DNA from: Phyllobacterium myrsinacearum
GTDB lineage: Bacteria; Pseudomonadota; Alphaproteobacteria; Rhizobiales; Rhizobiaceae
Direction of reading: 5' to 3'
DNA length: 64,000 nucleotides
NCBI RefSeq assembly: GCF_002980555.1
Contig: NZ_PVBT01000001.1
Coordinates: 806,001-870,000, forward strand
A program made the position numbers and the translations under genes. A model generated the notes under the pieces. It saw nothing but the letters and a program-made list of their open reading frames with translations, was not told the origin of the DNA and searched no databases. Of the stretch, positions 35,018 through 44,564 are shown piece after piece; the stretch's first letter is position 1; the number at the start of each line of letters is the position of its first letter.

Positions 35018-36385
35018 TTGGAAAATATTGAAAAAACCGGCTTTGCCGCCATGGGTCTGAATGCCATCCTGCTCAAAGCAGTCGAGGCAGCTGGAATGGC
35101 TACTCCCAAGCCCATCCAGGAACAGGCCATCCCGGCACAGCTCGCCGGTCAGGACATTCTCGGCATTGCCCAGACGGGCTCCGGCAAGACGGCGGCGTTC
35201 AGCCTGCCGATCCTGCAGAAGATTCTGACCATCGGCGACAAGCGCAAGGGCAAGACCGCCCGTGCGCTCATCCTCGCGCCAACCCGCGAACTGGCCGTGC
35301 AGATCGAAGAAACGGTCCGCAAGCTCTCCAAGGGCGCGCATATTTCGACCGCGCTCGTGCTCGGCGGCGTATCGCGCGCTGCGCAGATCAACAAGATGCA
35401 GGGCGGCGTTGATGTTCTCATCGCCACACCCGGCCGCCTGACCGATCTGGTGCGTGACAACCGCGTTGACCTGTCGGAAACGCGCTGGCTTGTGCTCGAT
35501 GAAGCCGACCGCATGCTCGACATGGGCTTCATCAACGACGTGAAGCGCATTGCCAAGGGCACGCACAAGGACCGCCAGACGGCCCTTTTCTCCGCAACCA
35601 TGCCGAAGGAAGTGGCGACGCTGGCTGAAAGCCTGCTGCGCAACCCGATCCGCGTGGAAGTGGCGCCGCAGGGCACCACCGCTGCCGAGATCAAGCAGGT
35701 CGTGCACATGATCCCGACCAAGCAGAAGAAGCAGGTCCTGTCGGCCATGCTGAAAGACGAAACGCTGTCTTCGGTCATCGTTTTCACCCGTACCAAGCAT
35801 GGTGCCGATGCCGTCACCCGCGTTCTGGAGAAGGACGGCTATGATGTGGCTGCCATTCACGGCAACAAGTCGCAGAACGCCCGTCAGCGCGCGCTCAACG
35901 GCTTCAAGGACGGTTCGGTGCGTGTTCTCGTTGCCACCGACATTGCCGCACGCGGCATCGACGTTGTCGGCATCAGCCACGTGATCAATTTCGACCTGCC
36001 GGATGAGCCGGAAAGCTATGTGCACCGTATTGGCCGCACCGGCCGCAACGGCGCTTCGGGCAGCGCGATCACGCTCTATGATCCGGCCGAGGAAGCCTCC
36101 AAGTTCAAGGCCGTCGAACGGGTAACGCGCATGCGTCTTCCGGTTGCCGATTCGCCGGTTGACCTGTCCAGCCTGCCGGCACGCGTTGCCAGCAATGATC
36201 AGCGTCCGCCACGCCGCGAAGGCGGCAATGGCGCACCGGCCAAGAAGCCGCATCGCGGTCAGGCACCGGGCAAGCCACGCGAGCCGCGCGGCGAAAAGAT
36301 CTGGAGCAACGATGGCGGCGCTCCGGCGCAGAAGCGTCCGATGCGCCGCAACAAGCGCAAGAGCTTCGGCGCCAAGGCAGCCTAA
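35018..36385 (+). CDS. DEAD-box RNA helicase, RhlE-like
   Basis: A 455-residue DEAD-box helicase with all core motifs: Q motif TPKPIQEQAI, Walker A AQTGSGKTAAF, PTRELA, TPGR, DEAD in VLDEADRMLDMGF, SAT, VATDIAARGID and HRIGRTGRNG. The C-terminal ~90 residues are basic and low complexity (RPPRREGGNGAPAKKPHRGQ), likely RNA-binding. It remodels rRNA or mRNA structure. The start codon is TTG 35018. A strong terminator follows, so it is a single-gene unit. Confidence 0.92.
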   Translation: MENIEKTGFAAMGLNAILLKAVEAAGMATPKPIQEQAIPAQLAGQDILGIAQTGSGKTAAFSLPILQKILTIGDKRKGKTARALILAPTRELAVQIEETVRKLSKGAHISTALVLGGVSRAAQINKMQGGVDVLIATPGRLTDLVRDNRVDLSETRWLVLDEADRMLDMGFINDVKRIAKGTHKDRQTALFSATMPKEVATLAESLLRNPIRVEVAPQGTTAAEIKQVVHMIPTKQKKQVLSAMLKDETLSSVIVFTRTKHGADAVTRVLEKDGYDVAAIHGNKSQNARQRALNGFKDGSVRVLVATDIAARGIDVVGISHVINFDLPDEPESYVHRIGRTGRNGASGSAITLYDPAEEASKFKAVERVTRMRLPVADSPVDLSSLPARVASNDQRPPRREGGNGAPAKKPHRGQAPGKPREPRGEKIWSNDGGAPAQKRPMRRNKRKSFGAKAA

Positions 36386-36407
36386 GCTTCGCTGCAGAGA
36401 ATCGATC

Positions 36408-36440
36408 AGGCCGCCGGTACGACGTACCGGCGGCCTTTTT
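36408..36440 (+). terminator. intrinsic terminator of the helicase gene
   Basis: GGCCGCCGGTAC (36409-36420) pairs perfectly with GTACCGGCGGCC (36424-36435) over a 3-base loop, followed by TTTTT (36436-36440). A textbook Rho-independent terminator 24 bases after the stop codon. Confidence 0.95.
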
Positions 36441-36575
36441 GTTGGCATCGGCTTGGCGTGATGCGGCAATGCCGGGAAATAAAGACCTGCATTTGCATGA
36501 CTTTCTGCCATTCGGTGCTTGAATGGTGTGCTGCGGGCAAATAGGTTCAGGCCAAGCAGAATGAGGACTTGGCCC

Positions 36576-37610
36576 ATGTTGAATTCAGTGATCGACGCCA
36601 TCGGCAACACGCCGCTTATCCGCCTGAGCAAGGCATCGGCTTTGACCGAGTGCGATATTTACGGCAAGGCCGAATTTCTCAATCCCGGACAGTCGGTCAA
36701 GGACAGGGCGGCGCTCTATATCATCCGCGATGCGGAAAATCGCGGCCTGCTGCGCCCGGGCGGCGTCATCGTCGAGGGTACGGCGGGCAATACCGGCATC
36801 GGCCTGACCATGGTCGCCAAGAGCCTGGGCTACCGCACGGTTATCGTTATCCCCGAGACACAAAGCCAGGAAAAGAAGGATGCGCTGCGGCTGCTCGGCG
36901 CCGAACTGGTCGAGGTTCCCGCAGTTCCCTACAAGAACCCCGATAACTACGTGAAAGTATCCGGCCGTCTCGCCGAGCAGATGGCAAAGACCGAGCCGAA
37001 CGGCGCAATCTGGGCCAACCAGTTCGACAATGTCGCCAATCGTTTGGCGCATGTGGAAACGACGGCGCCGGAAATCTGGCGCGATACCAATGGCAAGGTC
37101 GACGGCTTCATCTGCGCGGTCGGTTCCGGCGGAACGCTTGCGGGAACGGCGGCCGGACTCAAGGCACGCAACAAGGACGTCAAGATCGGTCTAGCCGATC
37201 CGCTGGGAGCGGCGCTTTATTCCTACTATACGACAGGCGAATTCAAGGCCGAAGGCAGTTCGATCACGGAAGGGATCGGGCAGGGCCGCGTGACCGCCAA
37301 TCTGGAAGGTTTTACCCCCGATTTTTCCTATCAGATACATGATGCGGATGCGCTGGATGTGGTGTTCGATCTGGTGACGGAGGAGGGGCTTTGCCTGGGC
37401 GGCTCGTCTGGAATCAACATTGCCGGTGCTATCCGGCTGGCCCGCGACCTTGGTCCAGGCCATACCATCGTCACGATCCTCTGCGACTACGGCAACCGCT
37501 ACCAGTCAAAAATGTTCAATCCTGAATTCCTGCGTTCCAAAGATTTGCCGGTACCGCGCTGGATGGAAGCGAAGACGCATATCTCTGTTCCATTTGAAGG
37601 CAATCACTGA
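36576..37610 (+). CDS. cysK: cysteine synthase (O-acetylserine sulfhydrylase)
   Basis: A 344-residue PLP enzyme joining O-acetylserine and sulfide. The PLP Lys is in NPGQSVKDRAALYII; the substrate loop is VEGTAGNTGIGL and the phosphate loop is VGSGGTLAG. The family usually has T-S-G-N-T in the substrate loop; here it is T-A-G-N-T, as in a cysteine synthase A subgroup seen in rhizobia. It begins a tight four-gene run: the stop TGA shares its last base with the start of alaX. GAGGA precedes the ATG. Confidence 0.92.
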   Translation: MLNSVIDAIGNTPLIRLSKASALTECDIYGKAEFLNPGQSVKDRAALYIIRDAENRGLLRPGGVIVEGTAGNTGIGLTMVAKSLGYRTVIVIPETQSQEKKDALRLLGAELVEVPAVPYKNPDNYVKVSGRLAEQMAKTEPNGAIWANQFDNVANRLAHVETTAPEIWRDTNGKVDGFICAVGSGGTLAGTAAGLKARNKDVKIGLADPLGAALYSYYTTGEFKAEGSSITEGIGQGRVTANLEGFTPDFSYQIHDADALDVVFDLVTEEGLCLGGSSGINIAGAIRLARDLGPGHTIVTILCDYGNRYQSKMFNPEFLRSKDLPVPRWMEAKTHISVPFEGNH

Positions 37611-38356
37611 TGGCATACGACACGACGATACTCTTCCGCGACGATTCCTATCTGAAGGAAATCGAGGCCACTGTCCTCGCCATCAATGAACGCGGCGGCA
37701 TTCTTACGGATCAGACGATTTTCTATGCCACGTCAGGCGGACAGCCTGGCGATACCGGCGTGTTCGTGCGGGCCGATGGCAGCACGATTGCCATCGCTGC
37801 GACCGTGACGGGCGAAAGCAAGGAAGAAATCATCCACGTGCCAGCGCCGGAACAGCCAGTGCCTGCCGCCGGTGAGAAGCTGCTTTTGCGCATCGACTGG
37901 GACCGCCGTTACAAGCTCATGCGCATGCATGCCGCCTGCCATCTGCTCAGCGTTGTCTGCCCGTTTCCCATCACCGGCGCGTCCGTTGCCGAGGATGACA
38001 GCCGCGTCGATTTCGACCTGCCGGATGCCGGCGTGACCAAGGAAAGCGTGACGGAAAAGCTGATGGAGCTGGTCAACGCCAACCATCCGATTTTCACCCG
38101 CTGGATCACCGATGACGAGCTTGCGGCCAATCCGGGCCTGATCAAATCAAAGAATGTGCGCCCGCCGACGGGCACGGGGCGCATCCGCCTCGTCTGCATC
38201 GGCAAGGATGCGGCCATCGATTCGCAGCCCTGCGGCGGAACCCACGTGGCAACAACAGGTGAAGTCGGCGCGATCCATATCGGAAAAATAGAAAAGAAGG
38301 GCAAGGAAAACCGGCGGTTCCGTATCCGCTTCGGTGCCTTGCCGGAAGGAGAATGA
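37610..38356 (+). CDS. alaX: alanyl-tRNA editing protein AlaX
   Basis: A 248-residue stand-alone homologue of the AlaRS editing domain, which hydrolyses Ser- or Gly-tRNA(Ala). The zinc-site motifs are visible: HAACH near residue 104 (HxxxH) and SQPCGGTHVA near residue 207 (CxxxH). The N-terminal glycine-rich part QTIFYATSGGQPGDTG is also typical. Its start overlaps the cysK stop by one base. The link to cysteine and serine metabolism fits a protein that removes mischarged serine. Confidence 0.92.
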   Translation: MAYDTTILFRDDSYLKEIEATVLAINERGGILTDQTIFYATSGGQPGDTGVFVRADGSTIAIAATVTGESKEEIIHVPAPEQPVPAAGEKLLLRIDWDRRYKLMRMHAACHLLSVVCPFPITGASVAEDDSRVDFDLPDAGVTKESVTEKLMELVNANHPIFTRWITDDELAANPGLIKSKNVRPPTGTGRIRLVCIGKDAAIDSQPCGGTHVATTGEVGAIHIGKIEKKGKENRRFRIRFGALPEGE

Positions 38357-38358
38357 GC

Positions 38359-39216
38359 ATGGCGGACAAGAGCGCTTTTGTGGTTTCCCCGGACTGGTTG
38401 CAGGAGCGGCTGGGCCAGCCGGGCCTGAGCATTCTCGATGCGTCCTGGTATTTCCCGTTCCTCAACCGCGATGCGGAGGGTGAATACAAGGCTGCGCACA
38501 TTCCCGGTGCGGTGTTCTTCGACCATGAAAAACTGTCCGATCCGGACTCGTCCCTGCCGCATACATTGCCGAAGCCTGAGGCTTTTGCCGCCGCGGTCAG
38601 CAGCATGGGCATCACCAACAGCGATACGATCGTTGTCTATGACGGTCCCGGCATGAACACATCGCCGCGTGTCTGGTGGATGCTGCGCGTCATGGGTGCA
38701 AAGAATGTCTTCGTCCTCGACGGCGGATTCGACAACTGGAAGAAAGACGGCCGACCGGTAACGAGCGAGGTCACGAAGATTGCGCCGTCAGCGTTCATCG
38801 CGGATTTTCAGGCGGACAAGGTGGCGAGCTTTGCCGACATGCGCGGGATTGTTGACACGGGATCACGCCAGATCGCCGATGCGCGGGCAGCGGGGCGCTT
38901 TGCCGGCAAGGACCCGGAGCCGCGCGCAGGACTTCGCTCCGGCCACATGCCAGGTGCGCGCAATGTGCCGTCCTCGACCTTGGCGGATAAAGGCTATCTG
39001 AAGAATCTCACCGATCTGCGGCAGGTTCTGGATGAAGCGGGCGTCGACCTGTCTCGCCCCATTGTCACGAGTTGCGGCTCCGGCATCACGGCTGCCGTGA
39101 TCACGCTGGCGCTTGAATCCCTCGGACACAGGGACAATATCCTCTACGACGGATCGTGGAGCGAGTGGGGTGCACATGCGGATACGCCTGTTGCAACCGG
39201 CGAAGCAGAGCAATGA
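38359..39216 (+). CDS. sseA: 3-mercaptopyruvate sulfurtransferase
   Basis: A 285-residue two-domain rhodanese. The catalytic loop in the second domain is TSCGSGITA, with the CGSG[IV]T signature of mercaptopyruvate sulfurtransferases rather than thiosulfate ones. The first domain has HIPGAVFFD and the interdomain segment is GAKNVFVLDGGFDNWKK. It moves sulfur from mercaptopyruvate to thiol acceptors. AAGGAG is eight bases before ATG 38359; an in-frame ATG at 38353 is too close to that site. The stop overlaps the next gene. Confidence 0.92.
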   Translation: MADKSAFVVSPDWLQERLGQPGLSILDASWYFPFLNRDAEGEYKAAHIPGAVFFDHEKLSDPDSSLPHTLPKPEAFAAAVSSMGITNSDTIVVYDGPGMNTSPRVWWMLRVMGAKNVFVLDGGFDNWKKDGRPVTSEVTKIAPSAFIADFQADKVASFADMRGIVDTGSRQIADARAAGRFAGKDPEPRAGLRSGHMPGARNVPSSTLADKGYLKNLTDLRQVLDEAGVDLSRPIVTSCGSGITAAVITLALESLGHRDNILYDGSWSEWGAHADTPVATGEAEQ

Positions 39217-39749
39217 CCGAAACGCCGAAGCCCAAAATCCTGAAGACACGTGTGACCCTGCTGGAAATGACCAACCGGCCGGTCTATTCCATTCCGACGC
39301 CCGCCAGCTTCAAGCTGGCGATCATGTCGGCGAAGCGGATTTCCCTGCCGTTTTACCGCTTTCTCTACGAACAGGTCGGCAAGCCGCATCACTGGTTTGT
39401 ACACCGCACTCTCAGCGATGAGCCATTGGCCGCCCTCATTCACCGGGATTCGGTCGAAATCCACGTGCTCTACGTGGATGGCTCGCCCGCCGGCTTTTTC
39501 GAACTGGTGCTCAACCAGGAGCCGGGTGTGGCCGAAATCCTTTACTTCGGTCTTGTGCCGGAATTTCAGGGGCGGGGCCTGGCGAAATTCTTCCTGAGCG
39601 AAGCGATCGCCACGGCGTGGATGAGCAGCCCGGCAAAGGTCATCATCGAGACCAATACGCTCGACAGTCCGCGCGCCCTGCAAATGTATCAGCGCATGGG
39701 GTTCAATCCCGTCGGCTTTGCCGATGCGGAAATCGAGGCCTGGCTGTAA
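39213..39749 (+). CDS. GNAT-family N-acetyltransferase
   Basis: A 178-residue acetyltransferase. The acetyl-CoA loop is LVPEFQGRGLAKFFLSEAI (the Q/R-x-x-G-x-G/A pattern), with the later segment NTLDSPRALQMYQRMGFNPV typical of the fold. Its ATG overlaps the sseA stop (ATGA), making it the fourth gene of the cysK operon. The acceptor substrate is unknown; context suggests sulfur- or amino-acid-derived compounds. Confidence 0.88.
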   Translation: MTETPKPKILKTRVTLLEMTNRPVYSIPTPASFKLAIMSAKRISLPFYRFLYEQVGKPHHWFVHRTLSDEPLAALIHRDSVEIHVLYVDGSPAGFFELVLNQEPGVAEILYFGLVPEFQGRGLAKFFLSEAIATAWMSSPAKVIIETNTLDSPRALQMYQRMGFNPVGFADAEIEAWL

Positions 39750-39831
39750 CTCCGATTGTCAGCGCGGCAGGAATCGGGTGGTTCGCTTGCCGGTTTGGGT
39801 GTTTGCTCGGGGTCAACGAAGGAGGTTCCCC

Positions 39832-40323
39832 ATGAGCACGATCCGCTTTATTGCAATGCCGACGACACTGGCCCGCCATTACCAGGCGGGCGGTGCGGAT
39901 GCAAATGGCCAGACGCCGGAGGTGCATGTTTCCGATGGCGACGGCACGCCGTGCCGCCACTGCCTGCAGAACGTGAAAGCCGGCGATAAATATCTCATAC
40001 TGTCGCACCGGCCGTTCCCCGCACCGCAACCCTATGCGGAAACGGGGCCGATTTTTCTGCATGCGGATGCATGTGAACGCTATGCGGAGACAGCTGATAT
40101 GCCGGATATGTTCCGCAAGACCAGCGACTATATCCTGCGCGGTTATTCCCGTCAGGACCGGATCGTCTACGGCACCGGCGGCGTGATCCCTACCGGCACT
40201 ATTCCGGCGCGGGCGGCTGAACTGCTGCAGCGCGACGACGTGGCCTATGTGCATATGCGGTCGGCAAGGAACAATTGCTTCCAGTGCCGGATTGAATGGC
40301 ACGAAGCCGACTGGGTGGTCTGA
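39832..40323 (+). CDS. DUF1203 protein
   Basis: A 163-residue protein of the DUF1203 family: start STIRFIAMPTTLARHYQAGG, then GTPCRHCLQNVKAGDKYLIL and PIFLHADACERY, end NCFQCRIEWHE. The C-x-x-C pair and the late Cys/His residues could bind metal. GGAGG precedes the ATG. It is separated from the GNAT gene by 82 bases and followed by a terminator. Confidence 0.82.
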   Translation: MSTIRFIAMPTTLARHYQAGGADANGQTPEVHVSDGDGTPCRHCLQNVKAGDKYLILSHRPFPAPQPYAETGPIFLHADACERYAETADMPDMFRKTSDYILRGYSRQDRIVYGTGGVIPTGTIPARAAELLQRDDVAYVHMRSARNNCFQCRIEWHEADWVV

Positions 40324-40336
40324 ACACCGCTCAAGA

Positions 40337-40362
40337 AAAAGCCCGGGCAAACCCGGGCTTTT
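40337..40362. terminator. bidirectional intrinsic terminator
   Basis: AAAAGCCCGGG (40337-40347) pairs with CCCGGGCTTTT (40352-40362) around CAAA. T-runs occur on both strands. It ends the cysK/DUF1203 direction and the convergent ald gene. Confidence 0.92.
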
Positions 40363-40381
40363 CTTTTGCGCGATGCCGGCT

Positions 40382-41497
40382 TCAGGCAGCGAGGACGGCC
40401 TTGGCTTCCACCATTTCGAGGCCAAGCGCTTCGGCAACGGCCTGGTTGGTGATGCGGCCCTTGTGAACGTTCAGACCGTTGCGCAGATGCGGGTTGTCGA
40501 CCAATGCCTTGACGCCGCGGTCCGCCAGCTGCAGGCCGTATTGCAGGGTGGCGTTGTTCAGCGCATGCGCCGAGGTGACGGGGACTGCGCCCGGCATGTT
40601 GGCCACGCAATAATGGATGATGCCGTCGACTTCGTAGGTCGGGTCGGAATGCGTCGTGGCGTGGGATGTTTCGAAGCAGCCGCCCTGATCGATGGCGACG
40701 TCGACGATCACGGCGCCCTTCTTCATGCCGGACAGCATTTCGCGGGTGACCAGCTTGGGGGCCGCTGCGCCGGGAATGAGGACCGCGCCCACCACGATGT
40801 CGGCGGAGAAGACTTCTTCGTCGAGCGCTTCGATGGTGGAGTAGCGGGTGTGGATGCGGCCATGGAACAGATCGTCGAGCTGGCGCAGGCGCGGGATCGA
40901 ACGATCGAGGATGGTCACATCGGCGCCGAGCCCGGCTGCCATCTGCGCTGCATTGATGCCGACAACGCCGCCGCCGATGATGGTGACCTTGCCGGGCAAA
41001 ACGCCGGGCACGCCGCCAAGCAGCACGCCGCGTCCGCCATTGGCCTTCTGCAGCGCGGTGGCACCCGCCTGAATGGCAAGACGTCCGGCCACTTCCGACA
41101 TGGGCGCGAGCAGCGGCAGGCCGCCGCGATCATCCGTAACGGTCTCATAGGCGATGGCCGTGACGCCGGAAGCCAGCAGGCCTTTGGTCTGTTCCGGATC
41201 GGGAGCGAGGTGGAGATAGGTGTAGAGGAGCTGGCCTTCGCGCAGCTGCGCCCATTCGGACGGCTGGGGCTCCTTTACTTTCACAATCATGTCCGATTGC
41301 TGAAAGACTTCTTCGGCGGTTTTGACGATCTTGGCGCCAGCCGCCTGATAGGCTCCATCGTCGGCGCCTATTCCTGCTCCAGCTCCGGACTGGATAATGA
41401 CCGTATGGCCGTGGGCGATGTATTCGCGTACGGCCCCCGGAGTGAGACCGACGCGATATTCATGGTTTTTGATTTCTTTCGGGCAGCCTACACGCAT
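40382..41497 (-). CDS. ald: alanine dehydrogenase
   Basis: A 371-residue NAD-dependent L-alanine dehydrogenase of exact family length, interconverting alanine and pyruvate plus ammonia. The substrate region has [20 protein letters not shown]; the NAD site is [18 protein letters not shown]; the catalytic region has [13 protein letters not shown] and [18 protein letters not shown] precedes ATG 41497. It is divergent from an Lrp-type regulator, the classical ald/aldR arrangement. Confidence 0.96.
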   Translation of the reverse strand: MRVGCPKEIKNHEYRVGLTPGAVREYIAHGHTVIIQSGAGAGIGADDGAYQAAGAKIVKTAEEVFQQSDMIVKVKEPQPSEWAQLREGQLLYTYLHLAPDPEQTKGLLASGVTAIAYETVTDDRGGLPLLAPMSEVAGRLAIQAGATALQKANGGRGVLLGGVPGVLPGKVTIIGGGVVGINAAQMAAGLGADVTILDRSIPRLRQLDDLFHGRIHTRYSTIEALDEEVFSADIVVGAVLIPGAAAPKLVTREMLSGMKKGAVIVDVAIDQGGCFETSHATTHSDPTYEVDGIIHYCVANMPGAVPVTSAHALNNATLQYGLQLADRGVKALVDNPHLRNGLNVHKGRITNQAVAEALGLEMVEAKAVLAA

Positions 41498-41651
41498 TTG
41501 CGCCTCCTCTAGAGTAAGTTCAAAGTTCCCGGTTGAGGTGCGTATGACATCATGAATCGCTTCGCATGTCCTTGCTAAGCAATATCGACGGCATGCAATT
41601 TTTCGAATATTCTTGCGCCAAATTGGTTCTTTGTCGAAGAAAGATCGAACA
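41498..41651. promoter_or_regulatory. ald / aldR divergent control region
   Basis: 154 bases between the two start codons. AT-rich dyad-like sequence GCAATTTTTCG-AATATTC-TTGC lies at 41595-41616, including the perfect palindrome GAATATTC (41605-41612). Lrp/AsnC octamers bind such degenerate AT-rich dyads, so this is the likely AldR site, but symmetry is weak. Confidence 0.4.
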
Positions 41652-42140
41652 ATGTCGCTGGACAGGATTGATATCGCTATCCTTGATTGCCTGCAAAAAG
41701 ACGGCCGGATGTCGAATGCAACTTTGGCGGAAAAGGTCGGGCTGTCCCAGTCCGCCTGTTCGCGCCGGTTGGACATTCTGGAGAAGACAGGTGTCATCCG
41801 CGGCTATCACGCGCGTCTTTCCAACAAGATGCTCGGTCATCCGGTTACGGTTATCGTCAATATATCCCTCTCGGGCCAGGCCGACAAACAATTGCGCGAA
41901 TTCGAAGCGGCCGTGCGCCGCTGCCCCAATGTGCTGGTCTGCTACCTCATGTCGGGTGAGTATGATTATCTCCTGCGCATTGCGGCCAAGGATCTCGAGG
42001 ATTACGAACGTATCCACAAGTTCTGGCTTTCGGCGATGCCGCATGTCACCAAGATCAATTCATCCTTCGCCTTGCGCGAGGTGGCGGACCGCACCGGTCT
42101 TGGTGTCGAGACCGCACTCATCGAAATTGCCGGAGGCTGA
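41652..42140 (+). CDS. Lrp/AsnC-family regulator (AldR-like)
   Basis: A 162-residue Lrp-type protein. The N-terminal helix-turn-helix is [20 protein letters not shown] followed by [20 protein letters not shown]; the C-terminal RAM domain runs from about residue 65. Divergent placement next to ald indicates that it activates alanine dehydrogenase in response to alanine, as AldR does in other alphaproteobacteria and actinobacteria. Confidence 0.92.
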   Translation: MSLDRIDIAILDCLQKDGRMSNATLAEKVGLSQSACSRRLDILEKTGVIRGYHARLSNKMLGHPVTVIVNISLSGQADKQLREFEAAVRRCPNVLVCYLMSGEYDYLLRIAAKDLEDYERIHKFWLSAMPHVTKINSSFALREVADRTGLGVETALIEIAGG

Positions 42141-42235
42141 TTGCTGGCGGCGATCGGCCGTGACAAACTCATCATAATTCGGTGATCCTCGCCGGCTAAA
42201 AAGCCGCTCACAATCCCTTGCCCTGGAGCCTCGTC

Positions 42236-44212
42236 ATGCAAGAATCGTCCACCGCTCTCACCCGCCGTTCCTTTCTGGCAAGCACGGCCGCAGCCGGGGC
42301 CGTGGCAATCCTTCACCCGTTCTCGGCCTTTGCAGCGGCTTCGCAGGCGCATCTGCGCATCGTGGCGACCACCGATCTGCATGTGAACGTCTACCCCTAC
42401 GACTATTACGCCGACAAGGCGAACGACACGATGGGTCTGGCCCGCACGGCATCGATCATCGCAAAAATCCGCGCCGAATCGACCAATTCGATTGTCGTCG
42501 ACAATGGCGACTTCCTGCAGGGCAATCCGATGGGCGATTATATCGCCTACGAAAAGGGCATGAAGGCTGGCGATGTCCATCCGATCATCAAGGCGATGAA
42601 CACGATCGGCTACGAAGTGGGGACGCTCGGCAATCACGAATTCAATTACGGTCTCGATTACATGGACAAGGTTCTGGCGGGTGCCGGATATCCCTATGTC
42701 TGCGCCAATCTGGTCAAGGGCGAACTGGCGGCAACGCCCACCGACGATCCGCTCTACATGAAGCCCTACCTGATCAAGCAGTACGAGATTGCCGACGGAA
42801 CCGGGCAGAAACTGCCCGTGAAAGTCGGGTTCATCGGCTTTGTCCCGCCGCAGATCACGCTGTGGGACGCGCAGAACCTCAAGGGCAAGGTCGTGACGCG
42901 CGATATCGTCGAGGCCGCCAAGGCCTGGGTGCCGAAGATGAAGGCCGAGGGCGCCGATATCATCGTTGCGCTGTCGCATTCCGGCATTGCTGCGGGGCAG
43001 AGCAGCGGCATGGAAAATGCCTCGCTCTATGTGGCGGGCGTTGACGGCATCGATGCCGTCGTCGCCGGACACCAGCACCTGGTCTTCCCCGATCCGAAGG
43101 ATTTTGCCGGTATTGAGGGTGTCGACGTCAAGAAGGGGACGCTGCAGGGCAAGCCTGCCGTCATGGCTGGTTTCTGGGGCTCGCATATGGGTCTGATCGA
43201 TCTTCTGCTCGAGCGCGACGGCGACAAATGGAAGGTGGCCGATTTCACCACCGAGGCGCGCCCGATCTACGAACGTGTGGAAAAGGCGGTCAAGCCGCTG
43301 GTCGAGAGCCGTGCCGATGTGCTGGAAGCGGCGAAGGCCGACCATGAGGCAACGCTCGCCTATGTCCGACGCCCGGTCGGCAAGACGTCCGCACCGCTTT
43401 ATTCCTATTTTTCCCTGGTTGCCGATGATCCGTCGGTGCAGATCGTGTCCAACGCGCAGACCTGGTACATCAAGGAGATGCTGAAGGATACGCAATGGAA
43501 GGATTGGCCCGTGCTATCAGCCGCAGCCCCCTTCAAGGCCGGCGGCCGCGGCGGTGCCGATTACTATACGGATGTTCCGGCCGGTGATATCGCCATCAAG
43601 AACGTTTCCGATCTCTACCTCTATCCCAACACCGTGCGTGCGGTTGCCATCACCGGGGCGGATGTGAAGGAATGGCTGGAAATGTCGTCCGGCATTTTCA
43701 AGACCATCGAGCCTGAAAAGGCGGACCAGCCGCTGATCGACACCAGCTTCCCGTCCTACAATTTCGATGTTATCGACGGCGTCTCCTATCAGATCGACCT
43801 GTCGCAACCGGCGAAATATGGTGCGAAGGGCGAGCTTGCCCATGCGCAGAGCAATCGCATCGTCAACTTGACCTTTGATGGAAAACCGATTGATCCGGCG
43901 CAGAAATTTGTCGTCGTGACCAACAATTACCGGGCAGGGGGCGGCGGCAATTTCCCCGGCATCAATGAGAGCAAGGTCATCTTCGTTGCGCCCGACACCA
44001 ATCGCGACGTGATCGTGCGCTACATCATCGACCAGAAGACCATCAACCCGTCGGCGGATGACAATTGGAAATTCGCCCCGGTAAAGGGCGCGTCGGTGGT
44101 GTTCGAATCCGGTCCGAAGGGCAAGAATTTCCTCGCCGATGTGAAAGCGGTGAAAATCGAGGAAGCAGGCGACGGTGAAAACGGTTTCACCCGCTACCGC
44201 ATCAAGCTTTAG
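42236..44212 (+). CDS. cpdB: 2',3'-cyclic-nucleotide 2'-phosphodiesterase / 3'-nucleotidase, Tat-exported
   Basis: A 658-residue CpdB-type protein. The N-terminus has a twin-arginine signal (TRRSFLASTAAAGAVAILHP). The calcineurin-like metal-binding domain shows ATTDLHVNVYPYDYY, VDNGDFLQGNPMGDY, LGNHEFNYG and VAGHQHLVFP, and the 5'-nucleotidase C-terminal domain starts near residue 375. It hydrolyses cyclic and 3' nucleotides in the periplasm for phosphate and nucleoside uptake. GGAG eight bases upstream favours ATG 42236. Its last 11 bases overlap the convergent yjbR-like gene. Confidence 0.92.
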   Translation: MQESSTALTRRSFLASTAAAGAVAILHPFSAFAAASQAHLRIVATTDLHVNVYPYDYYADKANDTMGLARTASIIAKIRAESTNSIVVDNGDFLQGNPMGDYIAYEKGMKAGDVHPIIKAMNTIGYEVGTLGNHEFNYGLDYMDKVLAGAGYPYVCANLVKGELAATPTDDPLYMKPYLIKQYEIADGTGQKLPVKVGFIGFVPPQITLWDAQNLKGKVVTRDIVEAAKAWVPKMKAEGADIIVALSHSGIAAGQSSGMENASLYVAGVDGIDAVVAGHQHLVFPDPKDFAGIEGVDVKKGTLQGKPAVMAGFWGSHMGLIDLLLERDGDKWKVADFTTEARPIYERVEKAVKPLVESRADVLEAAKADHEATLAYVRRPVGKTSAPLYSYFSLVADDPSVQIVSNAQTWYIKEMLKDTQWKDWPVLSAAAPFKAGGRGGADYYTDVPAGDIAIKNVSDLYLYPNTVRAVAITGADVKEWLEMSSGIFKTIEPEKADQPLIDTSFPSYNFDVIDGVSYQIDLSQPAKYGAKGELAHAQSNRIVNLTFDGKPIDPAQKFVVVTNNYRAGGGGNFPGINESKVIFVAPDTNRDVIVRYIIDQKTINPSADDNWKFAPVKGASVVFESGPKGKNFLADVKAVKIEEAGDGENGFTRYRIKL

Positions 44213-44564
44213 GTTCGACGAGCTTTTTGAGCTTGGCTGGCGCCTTGGCCAGCCAGGCGAGCCGGATGCGGTGCGCGAGTTCCGCATCGGAGATGGTATC
44301 GAGATGGATCAGAATATAGGGCCAGCCCTTGTAATGATCGGTCTCGAAATAGATGTTCGGCGCGCTTTCCATCAAGAGCGGCTTTTCTTCCAGCGGGCAA
44401 TGAATGGCGAATGTGTCCGCATCCCGAAGCCGCCCCAGAAACGCACTCCTGGCCTTCAGCGATGGCGTGCCATGGTGCGTGCCCTGGGTCAATTCCGGCA
44501 GGTGCAACGCATCCGCAAGCGCCCAGATGCGCTCGAAAACCTCATTGAGCGATATCTCTGTCAT
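44202..44564 (-). CDS. MmcQ/YjbR family protein
   Basis: A 120-residue protein with the CyaY-like YjbR fold: ELTQGTHHGTPSLKARSAFL, then FAIHCPLEEKPLLMES and FETDHYKGWPYILIHLD near the end. Family members are small and may bind DNA or act as adaptors; function is unknown. It overlaps the preceding cyclopropane synthase gene by 4 bp (ATGA), so the two are coupled. Confidence 0.85.
   Translation of the reverse strand: MTEISLNEVFERIWALADALHLPELTQGTHHGTPSLKARSAFLGRLRDADTFAIHCPLEEKPLLMESAPNIYFETDHYKGWPYILIHLDTISDAELAHRIRLAWLAKAPAKLKKLVEPKA

Noticed and set aside
36441-36575. SAM-type riboswitch before cysK
   Set aside because: No SAM-II or other SAM riboswitch core could be recognised in this short leader.
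34868-36631. Long open frame (587 codons) opposite the RNA helicase
   Set aside because: Antisense shadow; the plus strand has every DEAD-box motif.
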